Below, one piece after another: positions 45,711 to 55,386 of a stretch of DNA of 64,000 nt (position 1 is its first letter; each line of letters starts with the position of its first letter). A program made the position numbers and the translations under genes. The notes below the pieces were generated by a model, which was not told the origin of the DNA, did not search any database, and saw only the letters and a list, made by a program, of their open reading frames with translations. The stretch spans positions 1 to 64,000 of the forward strand of contig CAYJFY010000005.1 of assembly GCA_964369755.1 (NCBI GenBank). The letters are read 5' to 3'. Origin of the DNA: CAUPWF01 sp964369755. GTDB taxonomy: Bacteria; Bacillota; Clostridia; Lachnospirales; Lachnospiraceae.

Positions 45711-47518
45711 CTAAATGTAAAATCCTCTCTATCTAATGCTAGATGTGGGTTATAGTATGGATCTCCTCTACGTACCACATCCCCCCAGCGTTCTTCGAAT
45801 GCTTCTCTCTCCTTCGCATAGCGTGCTTGCTTCTCTGGGGTATCTTCATACCCTCTACTAAACGACTCATGATGATACAGTTCTGCATGTGGCGTCCAGC
45901 AGATCAGGTATCCTGCTTCTCGGATGCGAAGCCCTAGGTCTACATCATTGCATGCCACCTTGAAGATTGGATCCAGCCCCCCTAATTCCTCATAGAGTCT
46001 GCGTTTCACCATCATACATGCCCCTGTTACTCCCGACAAGTTCTGTGCACAGATGAGCCTTCCCATATATCCAGCTTCTCCGCGTTTTGCTCCCTTATGC
46101 ACATGTCCTGCATAGCCACCGATCCCGATGATCATTCCCGCATGCTGAATCATATCATTCGGATAATACAACATCGCTCCAGTCGCTCCAACATCCTCCC
46201 GTTGATTATACATCAGCATCTCTTCGATCCAATTCGGTGTAATCACCTCAATATCGTTGTTCAATAAGATGATCTGCTCTCCCTTGCTCTGCTCCACTCC
46301 ATAGTTATTTACATTCGGATAATTGAATTCCTTGTCCCACACAACTACTTTGATCTGTTCCACGGATTCCAAAGTCTTGTAGTAATCGAATGTTTTCTGC
46401 TCTGTACTATTATTTTCTACAATAATGATTTCTATATTTTTATAAGTCGACTTCAGCAAGATCGAATCAATACATTGTTTCAATGTTTCGCTACAGTCCT
46501 TATTCCCGATCACAATAGACACCAACGGATTGCCGCGCAGTGGATAGTGGATGCGATATGCCGTCTCGATCTTCTTTGTACTCTCTACAACAGCCCCTTC
46601 GATCCCAACCCTCTTCAGATGAGCTCCTACTGCACGAATCCCCGCATCGATCGCATAATTCTTAGCCCCTATTCCAGAGGCTACAGAAGCCGCATGACTT
46701 CTCCAATAATAGAGTATCTTCGGCACATGTGTGATGTGCTCCGCATGTTCGCTAAGCCTCAAGATAAAATCATGATCCTGCGAACCATCGAACTCGCTGT
46801 TGAATCCACCAATAACGTCATACAATTGTCGACTAAATACAGTGAAGTGGCAGATATAATTGTTCGCTCGAATATTATCGATTCCAAAATCCGGCTTTAC
46901 ATGTAGGTTAATTATGCTTCTCGTCTTCCCATCGAACACACTTTCATCACAATATAGAAAATCCGCATCATGCTCAGTAATTTCCTTCATGTAGTAATAT
47001 AGCACCGATGGATGTAGCAGGTCATCGTGGTCGAATAAACCGATGTAGTCTCCCGTTGCCATCGCCATTGCAGCATTCGTATTCTCTGAGATCCCGTAGT
47101 TTTTCGCTAGTTTTTGATACTTGATCCGTGAGTCTTGGTTCCCATACTGCATGCAGATCTCTCCCACATACCCATGTTGCTCATCACTGCCATCTGCTAG
47201 ACACAGTTCCCAGTTCGAATAAGTCTGATGAACCACAGACTCCATCATCTCAATCAGGTATTCCCTCGGCGTATTGTATAATGGTGTTACAATACTAATC
47301 TTGACTGGTCGATTAAATACGGTCTCTCTCTGCAATGTATCTACCTTTTTATCGAGTTGCATCTCCAGTGTGAATTTTTTCATCCGCTCCAACCGATCCT
47401 TACGGTGTATGATACGCATGAGCAATTCTCGAAATCCAAACTCTTTTAATACCCACATCGCCCTATAGGGCAGTCGGGTAATTGAATTCGTCCTCAGAAA
47501 GTTTTTTATCTTATTCAT
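45707..47518 (-). CDS. Tandem GT2 glycosyltransferase (two catalytic domains)
   Basis: This 603-residue protein has two GT2 domains. The first begins at about residue 73 (ISIVTPLYNTPREY) with GLFDHDDLLHP as the DxD region. The second begins at about residue 335 (VSIVIGNKDCSETL) with ILLNNDIEV, and its end (GLDPIFKVACNDVDLGLR) matches rhamnosyltransferase-like GT2 enzymes. Two-domain GT2 proteins often build alternating linkages of a polysaccharide backbone. It is coupled by 4-base overlap to the next membrane protein gene. The acceptor and donors are unknown. Confidence 0.9.
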   Translation of the reverse strand: MNKIKNFLRTNSITRLPYRAMWVLKEFGFRELLMRIIHRKDRLERMKKFTLEMQLDKKVDTLQRETVFNRPVKISIVTPLYNTPREYLIEMMESVVHQTYSNWELCLADGSDEQHGYVGEICMQYGNQDSRIKYQKLAKNYGISENTNAAMAMATGDYIGLFDHDDLLHPSVLYYYMKEITEHDADFLYCDESVFDGKTRSIINLHVKPDFGIDNIRANNYICHFTVFSRQLYDVIGGFNSEFDGSQDHDFILRLSEHAEHITHVPKILYYWRSHAASVASGIGAKNYAIDAGIRAVGAHLKRVGIEGAVVESTKKIETAYRIHYPLRGNPLVSIVIGNKDCSETLKQCIDSILLKSTYKNIEIIIVENNSTEQKTFDYYKTLESVEQIKVVVWDKEFNYPNVNNYGVEQSKGEQIILLNNDIEVITPNWIEEMLMYNQREDVGATGAMLYYPNDMIQHAGMIIGIGGYAGHVHKGAKRGEAGYMGRLICAQNLSGVTGACMMVKRRLYEELGGLDPIFKVACNDVDLGLRIREAGYLICWTPHAELYHHESFSRGYEDTPEKQARYAKEREAFEERWGDVVRRGDPYYNPHLALDREDFTFR

Positions 47519-47534
47519 TGTTTCTCTTCCTCAC

Positions 47535-48494
47535 TTATAATATTCCCTTTTTCACGAGCCGAATCACCCACCGAAACACTGCATTCGGTATGAGGGGACT
47601 CAATAGTTCAAAATAGATCGGAGATTTGTTATATCCTCGATACCTCCACATCGTCTTCATACTCTCGTAGTTTGCGCGTCTGAAGTAGCTACTTCTAGCC
47701 CTCATCCACGCGCTCAGCTCATCCAGCCTCTGTCTCACTTCTTGGAACCCTCCTAATCTACTCTTCGTAGCCGTGATTCGGTCCTGAAGCTCCAGGATTC
47801 GTACCTGATAATAACTGTTCTTATCTTCCACCGTGTTCAATAGCCCTGTTTGATTGGCTGCATGTCTCCTGTAGTATAATAGTGGCTCCGTCAGACTTTC
47901 GATGCTTCCATGCAAGGACGCATAGAGTGCTAGCCAATGATCGTGCACGAAGGATTCTTCGAAGGGAATTGCCGCCTTCGCAATCTCACTGCGAATCAAC
48001 ATCGTACACCCGACTACAAAATTACTCATCAATAGCCTCGGTGCTAATCCTTCCCCTTCATAAAATTGATGCCGCTTATTGACATATGAGAAGGAATGAG
48101 CCACAACACTTCCCTCTCCATCTATAATATGCATATCCGAACACACCAATGGAGAGCCTGTCTCTTCGAGCTTCGACACACATCGGCTGATCTTGTCCCT
48201 ACACCAGATGTCATCTTGATCGCAGTATGCGAGATACCTTCCCTCTCCTAACTCTGTCAGCTTCTCGAACACCTTGGTGGAGCCCAGATTGACTGTTCCA
48301 CGAATCAAACGATATGGAAACCTAGTAATACAGTTTCTTACGATTGCTTCATTCATCGGTGCCTCTGGACAATCATCCCATATGATTAATTCGATATTCT
48401 CATACTCTTGATCATTCAGTGAATTCAGTTGTTTGACCAGCCACTCTTCATTCGGCTTGTAGACCGCCATCAGTATGGATACCAATGGTTTCAT
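47535..48494 (-). CDS. GT2 glycosyltransferase, rhamnosyltransferase-like
   Basis: This 319-residue enzyme begins MKPLVSILMAVYKPNEEWL and has AYCDQDDIWCRDKI as the metal site, a pattern shared with RfbN and RgpB-like rhamnosyltransferases. The ATG at 48494 is chosen for the canonical start; the frame is open back to 48542 but that lies within the preceding gene. It overlaps the SDR-GT4 fusion by 47 bases. Because dTDP-L-rhamnose genes are present, rhamnose transfer is a fair guess. Confidence 0.88.
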   Translation of the reverse strand: MKPLVSILMAVYKPNEEWLVKQLNSLNDQEYENIELIIWDDCPEAPMNEAIVRNCITRFPYRLIRGTVNLGSTKVFEKLTELGEGRYLAYCDQDDIWCRDKISRCVSKLEETGSPLVCSDMHIIDGEGSVVAHSFSYVNKRHQFYEGEGLAPRLLMSNFVVGCTMLIRSEIAKAAIPFEESFVHDHWLALYASLHGSIESLTEPLLYYRRHAANQTGLLNTVEDKNSYYQVRILELQDRITATKSRLGGFQEVRQRLDELSAWMRARSSYFRRANYESMKTMWRYRGYNKSPIYFELLSPLIPNAVFRWVIRLVKKGIL

Positions 48495-50466
48495 TTCTTC
48501 TTTTTTTAATCCCATAAATTCTATCCATATCATCGAGCACATTCTTCAGTCCATAGTTCTCCACACTGCCTGCTCCACGCTCTCCTATTTCTTCTCTTAA
48601 CGCTCTATGTTCCACTAGATTCCCAATCGCACTGCTCCAACCATCTACTTCGTTTGGTTCAACCAAGAATCCTGTCTTTCCTTGAGCAATCAGATCACTG
48701 CAGCCCCTTACATTACCCGCAATACATGGAGTTCCACTGGCCATGGCCTCAACCAATGCCACAGGCAACCCTTCCTGTCTCGACGGGAAGCAGAAGAGAT
48801 CGGCACACTGACACAATTCTGGAATATCTACACGAAACCCTAACAGGTGCACTTGATGTTCTATCCCCAGTTCCTCTGCTAATTGTAACAGATGCCCTTC
48901 TAATTCTCCACATCCCGCAATATAGTAATGCAGATTCGGCTTGTTTAATTCCTTCACTGCTCGCAAGACCACCTCATGATTCTTGCGCGGAGTCAATTCT
49001 CCCACGGATAATATCATGATCTCTGCCTCTGTTACACCAAGCTCTGTTCGTTTCTGCGCGCGAACGCTCTGCACATTTTGAAACCGTCCTAGATCAATTC
49101 CGACACCAGGCACATATTCGATCCTCTTAGCCTTCATACGACGTCTAGCCAGGAGATTGTCTTCTCGGTTCATGGTGATCAACACATCAGTCCATCGCGA
49201 GACCAACTTCTCGATGGGATAGAACAGGATCCAATTCCCCTTCGAAGCCCCTCGGTAAAAATGAAAGCCGTGAGCCGTGTAGAATACTCTAGTTCCTCTC
49301 TTTCTCGCCTGACGTGCAGCCAATCGAGTCAAGATTCCACCAACCGGTGTATGACAATGAATCAACTCGAATCTATGACTGCGAATCACTTCCCTTAGCT
49401 GCCTATATGCTCGCAGATTCCCTATGGAGAATGGATTTCGATCAAATGCAATCTCTATGAATTCATCACAATGAGGAATCTCACAATCCTCCCCCTCGTA
49501 ATCGTCTCTTGCACACACATAGGTTCGATAACCCTTTTCTTGAAAGTATTTTAGGTATGGCAGATGAAATACATTGATATGCTTCTTCACCACCGTTGCT
49601 ACAAAGAGCACAGACTTCTCTGTATCCTCTGTCCGCCAAATGGATTCTTCGAATCCCACCTGATTATAATTCATCTTGTATTCACTCAATTCCTTTGCAT
49701 AGGTTAAGTCACCGAATACTTTCCCCATGACCCCGATATGCTTCTCACCGAATTGAATCAATGGATGAAACATCTTCGTAAGACGAATCTTCCTCCCATG
49801 AACTTTGCCAATCTGCTCTACCAGATCGGAAGTGTTCACATATTCCGCATTCTGAGGCATGAATATCCCACATTCTTCCTGCGCGATCATCCATCTGATG
49901 AATGCACACAGATTCTCGATATATATCATGGAACGTTGATTGGACACCTGTGGGAAGACCTTCGTCTTCCATATCAATCGTGAAAGGGCTGTATAATTTC
50001 CCTTGCACCCTATTCCATACACCATAGGCGGTCTGATGATGCAGACGCGAAAGGATTCCTCTTCTAGTCCTTGCAGTTCCTCCTCTGCCCGCTTCTTTGA
50101 TCTCCCATAGTAAGAACGGGGCTCTTCTATGGTATCTGCCGTGATGGCGCCACGCGTCATCCCATATACACTCATGGTGCTTAGGAAGATGAACTGCTTC
50201 ACTCCTTCACGTTTCGCCTTCTGTGCAATTGCCACAGGCAGTTCTCGATTCACCACATCATACAGCTCTTCCATCTCGTCGCTTTCCTTGCGATGTACGA
50301 TAGCTGCCGTATGAAGGATCACATCATAGGATGTAAAATTCATGGTCTGCCATTTGGAATCTCTCACAGAGACCTTGTCCACTTGATATTCCCCGTCGGT
50401 GTGAATATAACTCTGAAATGAAGTACCAATATAGCTATTCTCTCCTGTTATCAAGATGCGTATCAT
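48448..50466 (-). CDS. Fusion of NAD-dependent epimerase/dehydratase and GT4 glycosyltransferase
   Basis: This 672-residue protein joins two enzymes normally encoded separately. Residues 1-270 are a short-chain dehydrogenase (GENSYIG at 8-14; LSTMSVYG; YYGRSKK with Tyr-x3-Lys). Residues about 284-650 are a GT4 transferase (YTAHGFHFYRG; SVGELTPRKNH; SRQEGLPVALVEAMASG with the E-x7-E motif). The GT4 part resembles enzymes that add a second sugar to a lipid-linked precursor. The fusion may let one polypeptide finish and transfer the same sugar. It is preceded without a gap by the membrane dehydratase gene, whose product it may use. Confidence 0.88.
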   Translation of the reverse strand: MIRILITGENSYIGTSFQSYIHTDGEYQVDKVSVRDSKWQTMNFTSYDVILHTAAIVHRKESDEMEELYDVVNRELPVAIAQKAKREGVKQFIFLSTMSVYGMTRGAITADTIEEPRSYYGRSKKRAEEELQGLEEESFRVCIIRPPMVYGIGCKGNYTALSRLIWKTKVFPQVSNQRSMIYIENLCAFIRWMIAQEECGIFMPQNAEYVNTSDLVEQIGKVHGRKIRLTKMFHPLIQFGEKHIGVMGKVFGDLTYAKELSEYKMNYNQVGFEESIWRTEDTEKSVLFVATVVKKHINVFHLPYLKYFQEKGYRTYVCARDDYEGEDCEIPHCDEFIEIAFDRNPFSIGNLRAYRQLREVIRSHRFELIHCHTPVGGILTRLAARQARKRGTRVFYTAHGFHFYRGASKGNWILFYPIEKLVSRWTDVLITMNREDNLLARRRMKAKRIEYVPGVGIDLGRFQNVQSVRAQKRTELGVTEAEIMILSVGELTPRKNHEVVLRAVKELNKPNLHYYIAGCGELEGHLLQLAEELGIEHQVHLLGFRVDIPELCQCADLFCFPSRQEGLPVALVEAMASGTPCIAGNVRGCSDLIAQGKTGFLVEPNEVDGWSSAIGNLVEHRALREEIGERGAGSVENYGLKNVLDDMDRIYGIKKRRNETIGIHTDGGLQAE

Positions 50467-52440
50467 CTACTTCTTCTCCTTCAGTTCTACAAATCCACCA
50501 CCCAATTCCAAGTCTTCATCTGAGAATTCCTTCTTCCAATCCTCTTCGATCCCAGTCTCATAGGCAATATCCTCTTGTCTCAGATGATAGGTCGGCACAA
50601 TCTTGTGCACAATCTCTTTCATCTTGTCACTCTCACCATAAGCCTCCTGATATAAGACACCCAGATCCTTGAGAAAATCATCGGCATCGAATTCAATCGG
50701 CTTCCCGATAAAGATCTGTTTATTCTCTGTACTCTGGAGCCCTTCTTCATTCATCAGAAGTTCTTCGTAGAGCTTCTCTCCTGGGCGAAGTCCTGTGAAT
50801 TTAATCGCAATATCCTTCCCTAGGGTATAGCCTGATAGACGAATGAGGTTCTTCGCTAGGTCTAGAATCTTCACGGGTTCTCCCATGTCTAGGACGAATA
50901 TTTCTCCCCCCTCTGCTCGAGCTCCCGCCTGGAGCACGAGAGAAACTGCCTCTGATATGGTCATAAAATATCGGATGATGTCAGGATGGGTCACCGTCAC
51001 TGGTCCTCCCATCTCGATCTGGTTCTTGAACAATGGGATCACACTCCCATTACTTCCTAGAACATTGCCGAATCGCACCGCCACAAACTGGGTCTTGGAG
51101 CGTCTGCTGAACAACTGAACCACCATCTCACAGATTCGCTTGGATGCTCCCATAATATTCGTCGGGTTAACCGCCTTGTCCGTTGAGATCAATACGAATT
51201 TATCTGCACCGAATTTATCGGCTGCCATGGCTGTCTTGTACGTGCCGAACACATTGTTCTTAATGGCTTCGTTTGGACTACACTCCATGAGCGGAACATG
51301 TTTGTGTGCAGCTGCATGGTAGACGATATTCGGGCGATATTTGGCGAATACATCATTGACCTTTCTACCATTTCTCACCGAACCAATGAGTACCACGAGG
51401 TCTAGGTTTGGATACTTGTTCCTCAATTCTTGTTGGAGTTCATATGCGCTATTCTCATAGATATCTAGTACCACTAATTTTCTCACACCATTGGCCGCAA
51501 TCTGTCGACAGAGTTCGCTACCGATGCTTCCGCCTCCACCAGTCACGAGCACTACTTTGTCTGATACATAACGCCCCACTGTCTCTGTTGTAATCTTCGT
51601 AATTTCTCTTCCGAGCAAGTCCTCTATCTGTACCTGGCGAATCTTAGAGACACTCACATCTCCCTTTACTAACTGGTATACCCCAGGCAATATCTTCAAT
51701 TCACATTCTGGAAATTTCTGACAGATCTCCACGATCTTCGCTAGCTCATCCTTTCGGATACTTGGCATAGCTATAATGATTTCTGTAATCCCAAATTTCT
51801 CAACACATTCTACAATCCTGTCCCTGCCCCCGAATATCTTTACTCCATGGATATAGGTACCATGTTTCCTTTTATCATCATCGATGACACAGCAGATTCT
51901 GGAATCCAGCATGCTACTGAGCTCTAATTCTTTCATCACTACATTACAGGCTTCTCCTGCGCCTATGATCATGGTATATCTCACATGACTTCCATGAGTC
52001 TGTCCCCGATAGATCAATCTTGCCAATCGATAGGTGAATCGACTGACACAAGTGAATAAGAATAGAAAAACTGGATACATCAAGAAGAAACTCCTGAATA
52101 CTGGATGATACCCTAGGTAAAATAGGGCAACATTAAGTATGGTGGAGCAGATACATGCCTCACCAATACTGATCAATTCCTTGATACTTGCGTATCTCCA
52201 CAAACTACTATATAGACGAAACACCCAGAAGATAACCAATGTCCCTATAATGTTCGGGATCAAAAGTAGCTGGATTGAGTCCGCATATCTCTCTGGAATG
52301 GTTGTGATATCTAGCTCAAACCTCACCCACAATGTCAGGAACGAACTGACAGCCACCACCAATATATCTAATAGAAGCAGAATGGCTTTCGTAACATGGG
52401 GAACATTCCATCTTCTCATCGTTCTAATAATTCGATCCAT
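50467..52440 (-). CDS. Membrane-bound nucleotide-sugar 4,6-dehydratase (CapD/WbpM family)
   Basis: This 657-residue protein has four N-terminal helices (about 16-130), a first Rossmann-like domain (IIGAGEAC at 158-165) and a catalytic SDR domain with TGGGGSIGS at 300-308. STDKAVNPTNIMGASKR carries the active-site region in which the usual Tyr is Met, as in WbpM. Such enzymes convert UDP-GlcNAc to its 4-keto-6-deoxy form, leading to QuiNAc, FucNAc or bacillosamine-type sugars. It is second in its operon after the LCP gene. The substrate is inferred from the family. Confidence 0.93.
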   Translation of the reverse strand: MDRIIRTMRRWNVPHVTKAILLLLDILVVAVSSFLTLWVRFELDITTIPERYADSIQLLLIPNIIGTLVIFWVFRLYSSLWRYASIKELISIGEACICSTILNVALFYLGYHPVFRSFFLMYPVFLFLFTCVSRFTYRLARLIYRGQTHGSHVRYTMIIGAGEACNVVMKELELSSMLDSRICCVIDDDKRKHGTYIHGVKIFGGRDRIVECVEKFGITEIIIAMPSIRKDELAKIVEICQKFPECELKILPGVYQLVKGDVSVSKIRQVQIEDLLGREITKITTETVGRYVSDKVVLVTGGGGSIGSELCRQIAANGVRKLVVLDIYENSAYELQQELRNKYPNLDLVVLIGSVRNGRKVNDVFAKYRPNIVYHAAAHKHVPLMECSPNEAIKNNVFGTYKTAMAADKFGADKFVLISTDKAVNPTNIMGASKRICEMVVQLFSRRSKTQFVAVRFGNVLGSNGSVIPLFKNQIEMGGPVTVTHPDIIRYFMTISEAVSLVLQAGARAEGGEIFVLDMGEPVKILDLAKNLIRLSGYTLGKDIAIKFTGLRPGEKLYEELLMNEEGLQSTENKQIFIGKPIEFDADDFLKDLGVLYQEAYGESDKMKEIVHKIVPTYHLRQEDIAYETGIEEDWKKEFSDEDLELGGGFVELKEKK

Positions 52441-52461
52441 GTCATTTCCTCTCTATGGTTT

Positions 52462-54012
52462 CTATTCCGTCACCACTGCAGTATCTTGAAATATCTCTCC
52501 TGCTCGAACGGTCTCTATTGCTTCATGTATATATTCTATCGATTCTTCATCTGGTTCTATAATAGATAGGGAATTCCCTCTCAGTGAATAGCACTCTCTA
52601 GACCATGTTCCTGTTCCCTCTGCCGAGATGGATACGATGTCCCAGTCTATTCCCTCTTCCAACTGTAGTTTCACCAATTCTTGGATATGCTCTTCTGGCA
52701 TATCTGTCTGCATGTTCTCACTCACACTCGCAAGTAAGTCAAGTGCTCCTGTCAGAATCGCTGGTGATATCGCCTTATCTATCATTGCTTCTATGACAAT
52801 CTGCTGATTCATTCCTCGTTGTAGGTCTCCCGATGGCACATTCTTCCGCTCTCGTGCAAATGACAAGGCTTCTTTGCCTGTGAGTGTATTCACTCCCTCT
52901 TGGAATCTCGTTCCATCAAACGCAGTGAAGCTGTAATCCGAATACACTTCCACACCTCCCAGCGCATTTACCATCTCAACCACGGATGTAAAATTCACTC
53001 GAATGTAATAATCCACCTCTGTATCGTACAATGCTTCCATCGTATCAATGGATGCATCGATTCCATAAATCCCTGCATGAGTTAGTTTATCCTTGCTATC
53101 GCCTGATATACCCGGAATTTCAACAAAGTAATCCCTTGGTGTGGAAACCAATAGAACTTGCTGTGTCGTAGGATTCACTGTTGCCAATATATTCACATCA
53201 CTTCGACTCTTTTTCGTAATAGAACCATATACATCGATTCCACTGATATACACCGTGAAACTCTCGTCTTCCACCTCTTCAACTGGTTCCACCACTGGTT
53301 CTTCTACCACGGGCTCCTCTTCGATCTCATAGGTATAGATGACCTTCGTAGATTCCACATACCCTGGGATATTCTCTTGCAATAGTTCGGCATATGCTTC
53401 GTTATATACTACCACATCCGTTTCTCCATTGAGTAGGGAATTCAATTGTTCCGCTAATCCCACATACTCCTGTCTTTGGAGGGTGCAGCCCATTTCATCC
53501 TCTAGATGTTTCATGGTGTCTGCTACTTCTTCCCCCATGGTTGCATACTGTACGCCAAATGTATATTCCGTCACGTCCTCGAGGGTTTCTGCCGAGTCAT
53601 TTGCCAGCACAACAACAACCATACTATCTACGGCAACTTCTTGCTCTGTAATCTGAGCAATCGCCTCGTTGGTTCGCATGACATAGAACCCTCCTACAAG
53701 GAGCGCAATCGTTATGACCGAGCTAAACCCTTTTACTAAGATGCCTTTTTTCTTCGAAAAATACTGTCCAACAAATGGTAATACCCACAACACAATCAAA
53801 ATCAGGCTGATTATGATGATGTAGTTCGTTGGTAAAATATTTAATTCTATAATCATATACGCAAAAAAGAACGTGGCAATTAGCTGAATCCCATTGATTC
53901 CGAATCCAATTCTTCGGCTTCTAGTATTCGACTTCGCTTCTTGCTGTTCGTTCTCTTCTTTATTCGCTATTTTTATATCTTTTTCATCATTTGTATGTTC
54001 TTGCACTGCCAT
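52462..54012 (-). CDS. LytR-CpsA-Psr (LCP) family cell-wall polymer ligase
   Basis: This 516-residue protein has a charged cytoplasmic head, three helices (about 43-60, 63-82 and 93-112), an outside domain of about 100 residues and a Glu/Pro/Val-rich linker. The LCP catalytic domain follows from about residue 250 (SRSDVNILATV, STPRDYFVEIPG, GGVEVYSDYSF, ALSFARERKNVPSGDLQRGMNQQ). LCP enzymes transfer undecaprenyl-pyrophosphate-linked polymers to peptidoglycan. It is the first gene of the operon and has an extended promoter and AAGGAG site. Its presence means the glycan of this locus is probably wall-anchored. Confidence 0.94.
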   Translation of the reverse strand: MAVQEHTNDEKDIKIANKEENEQQEAKSNTRSRRIGFGINGIQLIATFFFAYMIIELNILPTNYIIIISLILIVLWVLPFVGQYFSKKKGILVKGFSSVITIALLVGGFYVMRTNEAIAQITEQEVAVDSMVVVVLANDSAETLEDVTEYTFGVQYATMGEEVADTMKHLEDEMGCTLQRQEYVGLAEQLNSLLNGETDVVVYNEAYAELLQENIPGYVESTKVIYTYEIEEEPVVEEPVVEPVEEVEDESFTVYISGIDVYGSITKKSRSDVNILATVNPTTQQVLLVSTPRDYFVEIPGISGDSKDKLTHAGIYGIDASIDTMEALYDTEVDYYIRVNFTSVVEMVNALGGVEVYSDYSFTAFDGTRFQEGVNTLTGKEALSFARERKNVPSGDLQRGMNQQIVIEAMIDKAISPAILTGALDLLASVSENMQTDMPEEHIQELVKLQLEEGIDWDIVSISAEGTGTWSRECYSLRGNSLSIIEPDEESIEYIHEAIETVRAGEIFQDTAVVTE

Positions 54013-54069
54013 GAATCACTCCTTAAAACATGCTGATTTTATCTGCTCTTGTCATAACATATCTGCTGA

Positions 54070-54098
54070 ATTATAGCATATTTTTGCTGTTGGTGCAA
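54070..54098 (-). promoter_or_regulatory. Extended sigma-A promoter for the LCP operon
   Basis: TTGCAC (54098-54093), a 17-bp spacer ending in TGC, and TATAAT (54075-54070) form a strong extended promoter about 55 bp before the LCP gene start. Confidence 0.75.
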
Positions 54099-54126
54099 GT
54101 TTTGCGATTCATCTCTGATTATCGGA

Positions 54127-55386
54127 TTATTTTAGGATGAACTCTTTTAGCTCTTGTAATAATTTATCACGCTTGTAATGTGTTTCGTAATATCTGTAAG
54201 AAGCCTCACCCATCGCTCTTCTCTGTTCTTCTGGCATCTTCGCTAGGCGAACCATATTCTCTGCCAGTGTGCTCGCATCTCTTGCAGGACTGACCAGGGC
54301 TCCTTCGCTTTCTCTTGCAGCCACTGCACCTTCTCCATTGATTGAGACTAAGAGTGGCTTTGCTGTTGCCATACAGGATGCGAGTTTGGCTGGCACTGTC
54401 AATCCCAGGTCTGGACTATCTGACAAGCTCACAAGCAATGCATCCACCGCTCCACTCAAGGCTGGAATCCGCTCTGGAGACACCGAGCCGTAGAATCTTA
54501 CACAATCCGTGACTCCCTGCTCGTTTGTCATCTGTACTAACTCTGCTTTGCTCATTCCATCTCCGACCAATAACAGTTCTATCGGTGGCAATTCCTCGCC
54601 CCCTTCGACACGGTTCTCTTGGATCTGTTTCATCGCCAGAATCGCTGTATCTAAGCTTTGTGCTGGTGAGAAATTCCCAGCAAACATAATCGTAAACTTC
54701 TCTTTATTCTCTTCTTTCAACGCCTCATCACAGGCTGGTTGTGCATAAAAATCTTCACAGTACTGCGGAATGATCGCATAGCGTTTCTCCTGTTCAACAT
54801 TCCCTCTTGCATTTTTTTTGCCTACTCGCTCTATCAACCGTTCCTCAAGACCCTTACTCATCGCAATCAGACGGTCCGAACGCCTATAATGCCAATCGGA
54901 TACTCTGCTTGCTATGCTGCGCATGAATTGATTCTTGATATCGAGCACGGAATACAAATTCTCTGGCCATATATCCAGTACATAATTTGTCAAAGGCACC
55001 TTGAACTTGCGCGAAGCTAGAATTGCAGGAAAGCTCATCAACACAGGACTTGTGTTATAGCAGAGAATCGCATCATAATCTCCCGACAACCGATGCAAGG
55101 CCAAGCTAGCTGTAATCGGGTAAGATATATAATTCAAGAAAATACGCACAGATGTATTACCTTTGCGTGGAATTTCTTTCACTCGATAGATTCTAGCACC
55201 GTGATAGTCTTCTTGCCACGGTCCTTTCTCACTATAGCCCGCAAACCACTCTCCCTTTGGATAATTCGGCAGACCACAGAGTACATCTACCGATACCCCC
55301 TCGTCCAACAGACCTTGCACGATATCATTAATCCGGAAGTTTTCTGGCCAAAAATGTTGGCTTACAATTAGTATCTTTTTGCTCAT
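54127..55386 (-). CDS. GT4 glycosyltransferase, WbuB-like (FucNAc transferase candidate)
   Basis: This 419-residue GT-B enzyme opens with ILIVSQHFWPENFRIN and has LDIWPENLYS, both typical of WbuB/WcaI-type transferases that add L-FucNAc. The C-terminal nucleotide-binding half carries FAGNFSPAQSLDTAI and the PAKLASCMATAKPLL region. Its gene starts one base after the stop of the UDP-L-FucNAc epimerase gene, as in O26-type clusters where wbuB follows the fnl genes. The donor is thus probably UDP-L-FucNAc. Confidence 0.9.
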   Translation of the reverse strand: MSKKILIVSQHFWPENFRINDIVQGLLDEGVSVDVLCGLPNYPKGEWFAGYSEKGPWQEDYHGARIYRVKEIPRKGNTSVRIFLNYISYPITASLALHRLSGDYDAILCYNTSPVLMSFPAILASRKFKVPLTNYVLDIWPENLYSVLDIKNQFMRSIASRVSDWHYRRSDRLIAMSKGLEERLIERVGKKNARGNVEQEKRYAIIPQYCEDFYAQPACDEALKEENKEKFTIMFAGNFSPAQSLDTAILAMKQIQENRVEGGEELPPIELLLVGDGMSKAELVQMTNEQGVTDCVRFYGSVSPERIPALSGAVDALLVSLSDSPDLGLTVPAKLASCMATAKPLLVSINGEGAVAARESEGALVSPARDASTLAENMVRLAKMPEEQRRAMGEASYRYYETHYKRDKLLQELKEFILK

